The notes: generated by a model not told the origin, from the sequence alone. A DNA stretch of 64,000 nt from Ahaetulla prasina (GCF_028640845.1 NC_080548.1:15222814-15286813); one strand, 5' to 3'; shown: positions 1-10,471, counted from the stretch's first letter. Made by a program: numbers and translations.

Positions 1-215
1 GCACTGGGCTAGAAACTGGGAGACCAGGAGTTCTAATTCTGTCTTAGGCATGAAGCTAGCTGGGTGACCTTGGGCCAGTCGCTGTCTCTCAGCCCTAGGA
101 AGAAGCAGGCAATGACAAACCACTTCCAAAAACTTGCCAAGAAAAGTCCTTTGCCAGGGACTTGTCCGGGAAGTCACCAGGAGTCAACAATTACTTGAAG
201 GCACAATCAACCAAT
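1..215 (+). mobile_element. tRNA-derived SINE copy, 5' cut by window edge
   Basis: The segment carries the tract reading 'tgggtgaccttgggccagtc' followed by 'aaccacttccaaaaacttgcc' style sequence and ends near 'cttgaaggcaca'. The same string of blocks recurs at about 44865-45060, so this is a dispersed repeat and not a KDF1 exon. The exact SINE family name is not certain. Confidence 0.7.
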
Positions 216-393
216 CCAGTATAAATCAGTGCAATAACTTGGTAGAAACCCATTAATTCTTCCTTACGGTAGGTCAAATAGCAGATGTCTGTAAGTTTTC
301 TCACCGCCCCATTTCTTTCATGAAAGCAACCGTGACCCAACCACCATAAGCCCCCAAACCCCAATTGTCCTAAAATAGGCCAAGAAAACTCAC

Positions 394-474
394 CTGCTGT
401 GTTATAGGTACCTTGCCTCATGTTTCTGGCTTGCATATCTGCTGTCGTTTCTACCGATATCTGAACAGGTAAAT
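394..474 (-). CDS. KDF1: KDF1, penultimate coding exon (partial gene)
   Basis: This 81-nt exon encodes a stretch reading D-LPVQISVETTADMQARN..., which matches the C-terminal part of keratinocyte differentiation factor 1 (the mammalian protein has a closely similar VQIS-ETTAD motif here). It is bounded on the minus strand by a clear acceptor, a pyrimidine-rich tract ending TTTCAG at 475-477, and by a donor CAG|GTGAGT just after 394. It enters in phase 1, completing the codon split at the end of the 6143-7214 exon, and leaves in phase 1. The open frame that continues past it into 191-393 is intronic read-through. The remaining C-terminal exon (about 20-25 residues in mammals) is not in the window and must lie left of position 1. 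Confidence 0.9.
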
Positions 475-552
475 CTGAAAGGCAGTTAGCAGAGAGGTTG
501 GCATTTGAATAGATGTCCCAACTCAGATGGGTCATGTTACATATCTTTGGAT

Positions 553-797
553 CAGTGGTGAAATCCAATTTTTGTTACTACCGGTTCTGTGGGCATGGTT
601 TTGGTGGGCATGGCAGGGGAAGGATACTGCAAAATCCCCATTCCCTCCCTACTCCTGGGGGAAGGATATTAAAAAATCTCCATTCCCACCCCACTCTGGG
701 GCTAGCCAGAGGTGGTATTTGCCGGATCTCCAAACCGCTCAAAATTTCTGCTACCGGTTCTCCAGAACTTGTCAGAACCTGCTGGATTTCACCCCTG
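553..797. mobile_element. hAT-type MITE in KDF1 intron, perfect 8-bp TSD
   Basis: The element opens with CAGTGGTGAAATCC and closes with GGATTTCACCCCTG, which form terminal inverted repeats. It is flanked by the direct duplication CTTTGGAT at 545-552 and 798-805. Eight-base TSDs plus CA-G termini are the hAT hallmark. There is no transposase. The interior has repeated CCGGTTCT motifs shared with many other copies in this window. Confidence 0.93.
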
Positions 798-971
798 CTT
801 TGGATTCACCTGAAAGTGTCAACAAAAGTGACAAAAATGTTGGATTATGGATGTCAGACAGAGGAATGCTTTGCAAAGAGCAATAGACTTTGCTTCCTGA
901 GCCGTTCAAGATCAGGATCCATGGAAAAAACTGTTTATCTCAGAAGCAGCCAAATGAGAAGACAGTCTCCT

Positions 972-1493
972 TGTCGTGTCCCACTCCTCTGCTGACGGCC
1001 GGGTCAGGGAAATCCGAATCAGGCTTGCCTCTGCAGCTCTGCCCAAAGTCCTAGCAAAGTCCTCAGAGCAGGCAGGAGACCAGTAAGTGACTTCAGCAAG
1101 ATAAGTTCGACTTTTGCCTGACTCAGAGACTGCCAGAAAGCAGATCCTTTATATAGGCCATGGGGTGTGGCTCCATGACTCAGCACTTATCCAGGCCTGC
1201 CCCTCCCTTCCTTCTGTTGCCTCCGCCTATCCAGCCTTCTGATGCGAGGGTCACACCAATCAGCAGCTGTTGGGAATAAACCCTCCTCAGGCTCACATGC
1301 TGTGGAGGAGGGGGAGGGGTCTAGCTGCTCCGTTTGCCTGGGCATGGAGTCAGGGCTGGGGCAGGGAGGTGCTCCTTCTTCTGCAGTTTGTCTGGGCATG
1401 GAGCCAGGACTGGGGCCGGGAGGCATACATTCCTCCGTGTTCGGGAGCAGGTAAGAAGGCCCCGGCTGCTCTGAGGGCGGGCAAGACACAACA
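972..1493 (-). mobile_element. Solo LTR, family B, minus orientation
   Basis: The 522-bp unit begins TGTCGTGTCCC and ends AGACACAACA on the plus strand, and is flanked by the 5-bp duplication CTCCT at 967-971 and 1494-1498. It is homologous to the copy at 54915-55492 in the opposite orientation. A TATATAAAGG-type box lies on the minus strand around 1150-1160. No gag or pol sequence flanks it, so it is a solo LTR left by recombination. It sits in the KDF1 intron, sense to KDF1. An open frame on the minus strand upstream of the TATA box ends at 1187. Confidence 0.92.
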
Positions 1494-1624
1494 CTCCTGC
1501 TGTCACAAGTTTGAGCTTTTATCAAACAGAGGTGGTTTAATTTCATAGAGAACTAAACCGTTGTAAAACGGGAATCTCAGTCTGAGACAAAGGCTGGGCA
1601 CCAGATGGAACTGTAAAATATATA

Positions 1625-2023
1625 CAGGTAGTCTTCGACTTACAACAGCTCACTTAGTGACCATTTGAAGTTACAGCAGCACTGAAAAAAGTGACTTATG
1701 ACCATTTTTCACACTTACGACCATTGCTGCATTCCCCATGGTCACATGATTTACATTTGGATACTTGACAATTGACTCGCATTTATGACCGTTGCAGTGT
1801 TCTGGGATCATGTGATCAAATTTTGCAAACTTCTGAAAAGCAAAGTCAATGGGGAAACCAGATTCACTTAACAACCGTGTTACTCATTTAACAGCTGCAG
1901 AGATTCACTTAGCAACTGTGGCAAGAAAAGTTGTAAAATGGGGCAAAACTCACTTAACTTAATTTCTCATTTAACAAGATAAATTTTGGGTTCAATTGTG
2001 GCCATAAGGTGAGGACTACTGGT
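1625..2023. mobile_element. Tc1/mariner-type MITE
   Basis: It begins with TA|CAGGTAGTC..CGACTTA and ends with an imperfect inverted copy (GAGGACTACTG|GTA). The interior 'gtcacatgat', 'cacttaacaac' and 'ttgtaaaatggggc' blocks recur in over a dozen copies in the window. No coding capacity. Confidence 0.85.
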
Positions 2024-2027
2024 ACAC

Positions 2028-2240
2028 AGTCTTCATTTAGTAAGTGCCTCATTTAGGGGCCATTCACCATTACCATAGTGATAAAAAGCAATTTTGCAAG
2101 CAAACCTCACATTTACAATTTCGTAAAGCAAAGGAAAGCTGAAGTTAGATCACTAAGCACGGCTGTAGCTTCCACTCAGTGACCGCTTCGATTAGTGACT
2201 GAGTTGCCAGTCCCAATTGCGGTTGGTAAACACAGACTAC
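2028..2240. mobile_element. Degraded mariner-type MITE fragment
   Basis: This contains the same kind of 'agtcttcatttagtaa', 'actcagtgaccgc' and 'cccaattgcggtt' blocks as the neighbouring MITE, but diverged. It is probably a second, older copy lying directly beside the first. Confidence 0.55.
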
Positions 2241-2452
2241 TGGTAACAACAACATTAAAACAGCTGCTGGTGCAAGTTTAGTTCCCAGTTGAAGCCCAAG
2301 TATTTTTTGCAAAAGGGTATTTCTCCTCAGGGCAAAAAACACGCCTGCAGCACCAAATGCCATTCCTTCTTTTCAATTATTATGTTTTGTGGGGCCATAA
2401 ACGGACCCCCCCGCCCAAATCACTGATTTGCTTTGGAGCTCAGCCCATGACC

Positions 2453-2737
2453 CAGGGGTGAAATCCAGCCGGTTCTGACAGGTTCTGGAGAACCGGTAGC
2501 AAAAATTTTGAGGAGTTCGTAGAACCGGTAGCAGAAATTTTGAGCAGTTCGGAGAACTGGCAAATACCATCTCTGGCTGGCCCCAGAGTGGGGTGGCAAT
2601 GGAGATTTTGCAATATCCTTCCCCCAGGAGTGGGGAGGAAATGGAGATTTTGCAGTATCCTTCCCCTGGCATGCCCACCAAGCCACACCACGCCCACCAA
2701 GCCACGGGCACAGAACCGGTAGTAAAAAATATTGGAA
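2453..2737. mobile_element. hAT-type MITE, one terminus lost
   Basis: It starts CAGGGGTGAAATCCAG and carries the shared CCGGTTCT interior in the inverted sense. The far end stops at 'gtagtaaaaaatattgg' without the expected CACCACTG terminus, so it is truncated or mutated. Confidence 0.75.
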
Positions 2738-3060
2738 GGAAATGATGCAGTCTGCTGTAACTCCTCTGAGAACATTCTGCGTTCTGTGTAGGAGGATCCT
2801 GAGGGAAGTGGGTGGCCTACAGTGTCCCAATTCTCCGTTGCAAAACTGCCCCCCTCCCCCACTGCAAACCTAGATGCAATGGAGTCTAGGTTTCCATAGA
2901 TATTTTTGTTTGGGGTACCAGAAAGAACAGGACCTTGTTTTCCTTTGAGGGCCCTTTCAGAAGGGCCTCATGAAAGATCTTCCTCAAGATCCATCTTCCC
3001 ATCTGTGCATCATCCCTCTCCCCCCACCCCACCCGCCACCATTTGCCCTACCTTTGGACC

Positions 3061-3469
3061 CAGTGGTGAAATGTACAATTTGTTGCTACTGGTTCTGTGG
3101 GCGTGGCTTGGTGGTGGGGGTAATGTGACTGGGTGGGTGTGGCCAACTTTTTTTTTTTTAACTTTTAAAAGCATTTTTTCTACAACCACTTCGGCCGAAG
3201 AGGTTATAGAAAAAATGCTTTTAAAAGGCTCCTCCGATGATCCCAGCTGAGTTGTCTGATTGTCAGAGGCTTTTTTTCTTTACTTTTGAAAGCATTTTTT
3301 TGACTGAAGAAAAAATCCTTTTAAAAGTAAAAAAAACCCTCTGATGATCGCACGGCTCAGCTGGGCATGGGGGGGAGGCAGGGATTTTTGCTACCGGTTC
3401 TCCAAACCACTGGCTGCCATCGCTACTGGATTGGGTGATCCGGTCCGAACCGGGAGCATTTCACCCCTG
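3061..3469. mobile_element. hAT-type MITE with internal hairpins, perfect 8-bp TSD
   Basis: Termini are CAGTGGTGAAATG and CATTTCACCCCTG. The flanking duplication TTTGGACC (3053-3060 and 3470-3477) is perfect. The interior holds self-complementary 'cttttaaaagcattttttc' arms, so the RNA or single strand would fold. A related copy is at 14069-14752. Confidence 0.93.
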
Positions 3470-3919
3470 TTTGGACCCCAACATTACCTCCTCTCAATGC
3501 TGCCCTCACCACTGCTTCTCTGAACAACAATTTCTATCCATGCAGGCAGTGCCTGGTCCCAGACAGCCAAGCTGTGCCAGCTTCTGCCTGGGCACTGTAG
3601 CCTGTGGGCTGTGCCCCAGGGTTGAGAAAAGAGCAGGACGATACTTGCACCAAGGCAGCCTGGGAAATGGAAAAGCAGCGTGCCCAGACAGAAGCCGCTG
3701 TTGTTCAAAAATGTTGATGTTCTCCTAGATTGTATTTTGCATTCCAGGGAAGCAAGTGGTAATTTTGAATATATGCAAAATCTTTGTGGCAGAATAGAAG
3801 TGCCTTCTACTGAGATGAATACCCTGTAGAATTTGAGGCAGGGTGCTTTAATTACCTATGTCTATATGTAAAACTAAGCAACTCTAAGACTCATTCTGTG
3901 AATGGTTATGCGTGCAGGG

Positions 3920-4445
3920 CAGTGGTGAAATCCATTTTTTTTTTAACTATCGGTTCTGTGGGCGTGGCTTGGTGGGCATGGTGTGACTTGGTGGGCGTGG
4001 CTTGGTAGACGTCGCAGGGAAAAGATACTGCAAAATCTCCATTCCCACCCCACTCCTGGGGGAAGGATACTGCAAAATCCCCATTCCCTCCCCACTCCAG
4101 GGGAAGGGTACTGCAAAATCTCCATTCCTTCCCCACTCCAGGGGAAGGGTACTGCAAAATCTCCATTCCTTCCCCACTCCAGGGGAAGGATACTGCAAAA
4201 TCCCCATTCCCTCCCCACTCCAGGGGAAGGGTACTGCAAAATCTCCATTTCCTCCCCACTCCTGGGGGAAGGATATTGCAAAATCTCCATTCCCTCCCCA
4301 CTCCAGGGGAAGGGTACTGCAAAATCCCCATTCCCACCCCACTCTGGGACCAGCCAGAGGTGGTATTTGCCGGTTCTCCAAACTACTTCAATTTTCCGCT
4401 ACTGGTTCTCCAGAACCTGTCAGAACTTGCTGGATTTCACACCTG
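3920..4445. mobile_element. hAT-type MITE containing a 41-bp tandem array
   Basis: Termini are CAGTGGTGAAATCCA and TGGATTTCACACCTG, flanked by a perfect 8-bp duplication GTGCAGGG (3912-3919 and 4446-4453). The interior has expanded into a minisatellite (see the repeat entry). It lies in the KDF1 intron. Confidence 0.93.
4020..4340 (+). repeat. 41-bp minisatellite, about seven units
   Basis: Units of the form GGGGAAGGRTACTGCAAAAT followed by a pyrimidine-rich half recur at about 4059, 4100, 4141, 4182, 4223, 4264 and 4306, a 41-bp period. 41 is not a multiple of three, so the long reading frames over it on both strands shift frame from unit to unit and are not genes. The single or double unit in related elements shows the array expanded within this copy. 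Confidence 0.9.
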
Positions 4446-4704
4446 GTGCAGGGTAACAAATGGCCCCACTGCTGACTTGATCAGTGAGAAAACAGCACCC
4501 CACTCCCAGCTACTCTGGGTGTGACATGAGAAATGTGTAGGGCCACGGGATTAGTCCCACCCCTAAAGTCATATGCTTCCTTTTTTAGCCTCTCTCAAAA
4601 CTGTACCCAGCAAAAAAATGGCATCTCCAAAATGACCATCTATAGTTTCCCCATCAGCTATGCTGGTTGGGTCCAGTGGAAGTTGTACCCTGACACAACT
4701 GAAA

Positions 4705-4985
4705 GATGTCTATGCAGATTCTCAGTCATCCAGGCCATGGTTGTCTCAAAGGTGCTTTTTTTTTTTCAAGAAACAATTGGATTTTCTGGTTTTTCTTTGA
4801 AGAGGTTTCGCTTCTCATCCAAGAAGCTTCTTCAGTTCTGACTGGATGGTAGGGAATGGAAGGATTCAGTCATCAATCCAGTCAGAGCTGAAGAAGCTTC
4901 TTGGATGAGAAGCGAAAGGTCTTCAAAGAAAAACCAGAAAGTCCAGTTGCCTCTTGAAAAAATCAGACCTCTGGGACATCTGAAG
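4705..4985. mobile_element. Penelope-like terminal segments in head-to-head inverted repeat
   Basis: Two arms, about 4705-4845 and 4862-4985, are inverted copies of a sequence containing AAGAAGCTTCTTGGATGAGA followed by GCGAAA. The same block recurs around 18730-18860, 19085-19510 and 19590-19815. I assign it to a Penelope-like element terminal repeat by general resemblance. The assignment is weaker than for the endonuclease fragment at 34883. Confidence 0.55.
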
Positions 4986-5444
4986 GATGTCACTTTTAGT
5001 GAAAAGTTATGCCGGGAAGTTTTTCTATTCATATGCGTTACAGAGATTTGATTGAAGTAGAAGAGAAAGACATAGATGTGTTTTACATTATAACACCTAC
5101 AGGTAGTCCTCGATTTACGACCACAATCGAGCCCAACATTTCTGTTGCTACATGGGACTGAGTGAGTTTTGCCCCATTTTATCATCTTTCTGCCCACGAT
5201 TGTTAAGCGAATTCCTGCAGTTTTTCAGTTAGTAACACGGTTGTTAAGAGAAACTTGCTTCCCCATTGACTTTGTCAGAAGGTCACAAAAAATGATCACA
5301 TGACCCCGGGACATTGCAACTGTCATAAATATGAGTCAATTGCTGAGTATCTGAATTTTGATTGTGTGATCGTGTGAGGTCATGCTGCAATGGTCATAAG
5401 TGTGAAAAACACTCCCAAGTCACTTTTTTCATGGCCATTGTAAC

Positions 5445-5994
5445 CAGTAGCGGTTTTCACTTACCTTCACTACCGATTTGGAACTGCGCATGCGTGCGCG
5501 TGCACACACTCGTTTTGCTTGCACACAGCGCTTCTGCACATGTGCAGAACCTTCTGCACATGCGCAGAGCGTCCGTGATGATGTCTGGGTGGATGGGTGG
5601 AGACTCCTGTTGCTGCCGCTCAGTGGTGGGTTTCAAAATTTTTTACTACCAGTTCTGTGGGTGTGGTATGGTGGGCGTGACATGGTTTGGTGGGCATGGC
5701 TTAGTGGGTGTTGCTTGGTGGGTGTGGCAAGGGAAAGATACTGTAAAATCTCCATTCCGTCCCCAATCCAGGGGAAGGTTACTACAAATCCCCATTTCCT
5801 CCCAATCAGCTGGGACTTGGGAGTCAGAAAATAGATGGGGGCGGAGCCAGTCAGAATTTTTACTACCAGTTCTCCGAACTACTCAAAATTTCCACTACCG
5901 GTTCTCCAGAACTGGTCAGAACCTGCTGAAACCTACCTCTGCCGCCGCTACCGGTTAGCCCAAACCAGGGCGAACCGGTAGAAACCCACCACTG
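5445..5994. mobile_element. hAT-type MITE nested in mariner MITE, itself interrupted
   Basis: Termini are CAGTAGCGG and CCACCACTG, with an imperfect 8-bp duplication (ATTGTAAC / ACTGTAAT). It contains the ACCGGT-rich interior. A second hAT-type element is inserted at 5621-5941. Confidence 0.75.
5621..5941. mobile_element. Innermost hAT-type MITE of a triple nest
   Basis: It starts CAGTGGTGGGTTTCA and ends TGAAACCTACCTCTG. The flanking 8-mers CTGCCGCT (5613-5620) and CCGCCGCT (5942-5949) agree at 7 of 8 positions. Confidence 0.8.
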
Positions 5995-6142
5995 ACTGTA
6001 ATGGTCACTAAACAAACTGTTGTAAGTCGAGGATTACCTGTCCTCAATACTGCCCTATACGTGGCACTCCAAATTGTGGTGTATTTGGTTTCCCCCCCAT
6101 TTGGTACCACGTCCTACCCCTAAAACTGAAATTCATGCATAC

Positions 6143-7235
6143 CTTCTTCGCTAGTGAGGACGGATGCCAGCATAGTCTCATTGGCGCTATGAAGTGGGTT
6201 GCCTCGGCTGGTGATCTCCCCTGAACTTGGGAGATTTGGGGCAGGAACACGTGGTCGGACTCTGCTTTTCCGTGTGCTGATGCGTATGATGCCCCGAACC
6301 AGCCTACATTCGGCATCCTGCTCATCCAAATTGTAGTCCTGAGTAATGCTGTTGATGAGGTCTGAGATCTTGTTGGTCTTCTCCAGGAAGGCCGTGTCGG
6401 AGGTACACTTGGCCAACTCATCGATTTGGTGGACGCTGAAAAGCTCGGTGAGTTTCCGGAAGATGAGGCCGTCAATCTCCCTACTTGACATGGAGCTGTT
6501 CAGCTCGCCAAACTCAAGATCGGACTCATGGAAGGAATAATGTTCCTCAGAGCTTCGGTGGCTAGTCGGGGCAGGCTGCTTCTCAATGCTGTGTTGAGGG
6601 AACCTCTCGGGCAAAGGTTCCTTGTAACACGAATCAGAGTCTGTGGCAGAGCTAGGGTTCCTGTTTGGGTAAAGCGGGACTGGGACCCCTTTCAATTTCA
6701 CATCAGGGTAGCTAAAACTGCTTCCCATTGTACTCTTCCCAGTTCGGCTCCCATTCTTCTCATTGGGGGAACTATTGGCCGGACTGTTAGTTGAACGTCC
6801 GTTGCACTCCTGGTTCTTCCCATCCTCTGTCAAGGTACTGTTGTAGGAGATACTGGCTCGGCAGTCCTTGAAGCAGTTCCCACAGGTGATCAGGCAGCAA
6901 AAGATGGCTTTGGAGGTGTTCCAGACCTGGGAAAGACTGGGACAGCATGGGGGCGGGGGACTCTCTGCAGGTCTAGGGATGAAGGTATTTGTCTCTCCTT
7001 CCCCTCCGTGGGAATCATTGGAATCCGTTTTGTAGGCTCTTCTATCCCGCCTGGGCTTGCGGATGTATTTAAGCTCTGGGGTAGAGCCGTTAAATACTTC
7101 CAGGTTAATATCACTTGTTTTAGGAGAACTGATCCTCCGTGGGACTGCAACATCTTGAGGGGGCTGATGGAGGTGGCTTATGTTTCGGCAATGCCCTTGT
7201 TTCTTTCCCAGCATGACTCACCACCCCTATAAGAC
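6143..7235 (-). CDS. KDF1: KDF1, main coding exon with start codon
   Basis: The ATG is at 7214-7212; the acceptor CTGTCAG|GTC puts the exon start at 7235, leaving a 21-nt 5'UTR piece. The donor AAG|GTATGC follows 6143, so the coding part is 357 codons plus one base. The protein is KDF1: residues about 160-176 read KSTMGSSFSYPDVKLKG, and about 243-317 hold the SSREID-LIF-KLTELFSVHQ and DELAKCTSDT-FLEKT blocks followed by QDYNLDEQDAE and RLVRGIIRISTRKSR, all hallmark blocks of the mammalian protein. A cysteine cluster at about 106-118 (CCLITCGNCFKDC) is also family-typical. The first 150 residues and the segment after 318 are diverged. KDF1 promotes epidermal differentiation and limits progenitor proliferation, in part through IKK-alpha. 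Joined with 394-474 and the missing last exon the protein would be about 405-410 residues, close to the mammalian 398. Confidence 0.96.
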
Positions 7236-7269
7236 CTGACAGAAAGAGGAAAAACACAAGAGAGAATTA

Positions 7270-7890
7270 TTCCACATATGATCAGATCAGAGCTATCCAA
7301 ATTGGGATATAATAAAGACCTTTATTGCTTCCTTGTAAGAAATAAGCCTTCCCTCTGTCATCAATCAGAATAGAGCCGGATGCCAGAAATGTCCCGTTTG
7401 CCAACTTCCTGTGGGACCAGAAGTTGGCAAATGGGCCGTTTTTGGCTTCTGGGGTGGGGTGGAGAAGCCATTTTCGCCCTCCCCAAACTCCTAGAGAGGC
7501 CCTGGAGGCTGAGGACAGCAAACAACGGGCCTTCCAGTCCCACCGGAAGTTGGCAAATGGGCCATTTTCAGCCTCCAGAGGACCTTCGGGGGTGTGAGGA
7601 AGGCCGTTTTCACCCTCCCCAGACTCCTAGAGAGGCTCTGGAGCCAGATGAGAGAAAAACGGGCCTTCCCAACCACCCCCTGGGGCCCCCCAGAGGCAGG
7701 AAACAGCCTGTTTCCCTACTTCTGGTGGGATCAGAAGGCCCGAAAATCAGCTGGCTGGCACGTACATGCGCACTGGAGCTGAGAACACATGCCCACTGAT
7801 ATGACCTCTGGGAGTTGAAGTCCACAAGTCTTAAAGTTGCCAAGATTGGAGATCCCTGTTTTACAGGACTCAAAGTATTTCTTCCTTTTT
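7270..7890. other. KDF1 5' intron: unassigned GC-rich repeat-like sequence
   Basis: The region has repeated 'aagttggcaaatgggcc' and 'ccctccccagactcctagagaggc' blocks (about 7420-7640), like the interiors of the larger hAT-type elements at 13101-13645 and 47276-48014. Short open frames on both strands follow the repeat units. About 7800-7860 resembles the palindromic 'gggagttgaagtccacaagtc' MITE. I see no exon. Confidence 0.5.
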
Positions 7891-8314
7891 CCTCCTTTTC
7901 CCACTTCCCTCTCCTTCTGTGGATATGCCAGATGCCCAAAATTGGCTTTCCCTCCCAAGGCCATTCTCACATTTCATTATCCCTACATTCCCTTTCCGTT
8001 TTCTGAGTTATTTTACCTTTTGCTTTGCCTTCTTATGGAATCACTGAGGATCTATGGAGCTGCTTCCTCCATGACAGAAGATCCTGTACTTGCAGAGGGG
8101 AGCAAAAAATAAAATAAAATAAGGAGCATTAACAAAATAACAGAATTAAACCATATAATGATTTGGCAGATAGGCTGTGACTCAGCACAGTTTCTATCTG
8201 GGGACAAACCAAAGATTATTCACAGAAAAAAAAAAAGATGAGTTAGTTAAGAGAGATTCAAGAAGAAAACTGCTCCATGCAAAGCATCGAGTGAAATAAT
8301 TTGTGGCTTCAAAC

Positions 8315-8590
8315 CAGTGGTGAAATCCAAATTTTTTTACTACCAGTTATGTGGGCATGGCTTGGTGGGCGTGGCAGGGGAAGGATACTGCAAAATCCCC
8401 ATTCCCTCCCCAATCCTGGGGGAAGGATACTGCAAAATCCCCATTCCCACTCCACTCTGGGGCCAGCGAGAGGTGATTTTTGCCAGTTCTCCAAACCACT
8501 CCAAATTTCTGCTACCGGTTCTCCGAACTGCTCAAAATTTCCGCTACCAGTTCTGCAGAACCTGTCAGAACCTGCTGGATTTCATCCCTG
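8315..8590. mobile_element. hAT-type MITE, perfect 8-bp TSD
   Basis: Termini are CAGTGGTGAAATCCA and TGGATTTCATCCCTG. The flanking duplication CTTCAAAC (8307-8314 and 8591-8598) is perfect. It is in the presumed KDF1 first intron. Confidence 0.93.
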
Positions 8591-8598
8591 CTTCAAAC

Positions 8599-8980
8599 TG
8601 AACAGTGTATTCTTTCCCCCCAGAGTGCATAACCTAAAATACTAGTCATTCTCACAAGGATGTCCTGCCTTCTGCCAGTAAAAAAAAAAAGAAAAAAGAA
8701 AAAGGGAATAAATTAAGTAAATGAGGTATTTGCTGTCCTTTTACGGAAGCCAAAACCATCTGCCTAAAGCAGTTGCCTCGCCCTATCAAATGGGAGAGCT
8801 CGCCACAGGGTTGAAACCATCAAAAAAGCGAAGAATGGAATTCAGTGATCGTAAAGCCAGCCAAACCCTCTCTGCTTTTCCAACCTTATCTGTATTGCTT
8901 ATGTCAGAGACCCTTGCCAACAGTTGTCATTTTAGAGGTTGACACGGGGTGAAACAGCCCACTTTTGTAATGTTATATTG
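8599..8980. other. No recognisable feature
   Basis: AT-leaning sequence with an A-rich tract at about 8680-8705. I find no convincing exon, repeat or RNA gene. It is likely intronic for KDF1. Confidence 0.5.
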
Positions 8981-8988
8981 ATTTAAAG

Positions 8989-9284
8989 CAGGGGTATCAA
9001 ACTCGATTTCATTGAGGGCCGCATCAGGGTTGTGTTTGACCACCGGAGGGGTGGCCAGCTTGACGTCATTCGCGGCGGTGCCTGTGGTGGCCCGAGAGCT
9101 CTGCCAGAGAAAGCGGGCTCCTGAGCTCCGTTTTTGGCTGCGACAGCCTCCTGCAACCCTCTGCCAGTGAAAACGGAGCTCGGGAGGGCCACGTCCTTCA
9201 CTGTTTCCAGGGTGAACCCGCGGGCCAGCTCTAAGCACCCTGCCGGCCAGATCCGGCCCGCGGGCCTTGAGTTTGACACCCCTG
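8989..9284. mobile_element. hAT-type non-autonomous element, perfect 8-bp TSD
   Basis: Termini are CAGGGGTATCAAACTCG and GAGTTTGACACCCCTG. The duplication ATTTAAAG at 8981-8988 and 9285-9292 is perfect. It belongs to a different subfamily (TIR ...GTGTCAAACTC) from the CCGGTT-rich elements. Relatives are at 11786-12150, 15468-15597, 19229-19351 and 52846-52981. Confidence 0.95.
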
Positions 9285-9573
9285 ATTTAAAGCAATGGCC
9301 ATCAGGAATTTTATATCTTGCATGAAGTGCCTTATTCGTAGATTATGTTTTCTTACGTTTGGGTTTTCTTCTTTTAAAAAAATGTGGGTGGATAAGAGAA
9401 GGTGATTAAGAAATACTGGATTGTTGAGACGCAAGGCCAATTCTTGGCTCGGGGCTACACGAACAGCTTGGTATGCTCAAGGGTTCCTTCCTCCATCCAT
9501 GTGCGCAGAATCCTTCTCTTGCTTCAGAGTAGCTAGGAAACTTTAGTTTAGCGCTACTCAATTGTATATGTCA

Positions 9574-10222
9574 AGGAGTCAGGAAATGTGACTCAGTTTA
9601 CGGCCGGAATTGAGCTCAAATTTCCATTGCTAAGTGAGACAGTTGCTGAGTTTTTGCCCCGTTTCATGACTTTTCTTGCCACTCTTGTTAAGTGGATCAC
9701 TGCAGTTAGTAAAGCGGTTAAGTGAATCTGGCTCCTCCATTGGCTGTGCTGATCCGAAGATGATCACATGACCACGGGACACTGCAACTGTCATAAATAC
9801 GAGCCAGTTGCCAAGCGGCTGAATTCTGACCATGTGACCATGGGGATGTTGCAAAGATCGTAAGTGTGAAAAATGGTCACACTTTACTTTTTTCAATGCT
9901 GTTGTACCTTCGAACAATCACTACATGAACTCTTGTAATGTTTTTTTTTTTAATTTACATTTATATCCTGCCCTTCTCCGAAGACTCAGGGCGGCTTACA
10001 GTGTGTAAGGCAATAGTCTCATTCTATTTGTATATTTACAAAGTCAACTTATTGCCTCCCCCCAACAATCTGGGTCCTCATTTTACCTACCTTATAAAGG
10101 ATGGAAGGCTGAGTCAACCTCGGGCTGGGCTTGAACCTGCAGTAATTGCAGGCTGCTGTGTTCTAATAACAGGCTTCTAACAGCCTGAGCTATTACGGCC
10201 CATGTAATGTGAGGACTACCTG
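9574..10222. mobile_element. Mariner-type MITE split by a SINE
   Basis: The left part (about 9574-9935) has the 'cattgctaagtgagac', 'gatcacatgaccacggg' and 'gtcataaatacgag' blocks. The right end is GAGGACTACCTG|TA at 10211-10224. A SINE occupies about 9936-10205. Confidence 0.8.
9936..10205 (-). mobile_element. tRNA-derived SINE nested in MITE
   Basis: Reading the minus strand, it runs from a tRNA-like head through 'ggttgactcagccttccatc' to the 3' tail 'cggagaagggcaggatataa'. This family is repeated at 18182-18449, 23265-23508, 28538-28797, 47660-47930 and 62985-63252. Confidence 0.85.
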
Positions 10223-10471
10223 TACAAATATATGCTGAAGAACGACATATGGGATAGTTTGAAAAATGTAATATAGCTCAATACAGATAGTTAACAGTAA
10301 CAGAGTTGGAAGGGACCTTGGCAAGGTTCCGTGGGTTTTTTAAAAACTACATTAAATATATTTTTGTGAACTACATTGTAGCATTCACGATTTTCAATTT
10401 CAAAAAGACTAGAAATGCGCCACCAATTTTGGCAAGGATTTCACTGAAATTCAGTAGTACTATTAGAGAGG

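Larger units (their letters stand above)
5100..6040. mobile_element. Tc1/mariner-type MITE split by nested hAT elements
   Basis: It starts TA|CAGGTAGTCCTCGATTTACG and ends GTAAGTCGAGGATTACCTG. The two halves (5100-5444 and 5995-6040) are continuous when the inserted 5445-5994 block is removed. Confidence 0.85.

Noticed and set aside
191..393. Continuation of the KDF1 reading frame past the exon
   Set aside because: A strong donor (CAG|GTGAGT) at 394 and loss of similarity show it is intron.
4020..4340. Possible CRISPR-like array (41-bp direct repeats)
   Set aside because: There are no unique spacers: the whole 41 bp repeats. The genome is vertebrate.
3906..4475. Six overlapping frames of 115-157 codons
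   Set aside because: They are readings of the 41-bp tandem units of a hAT-type MITE whose ends and 8-bp TSD are defined.
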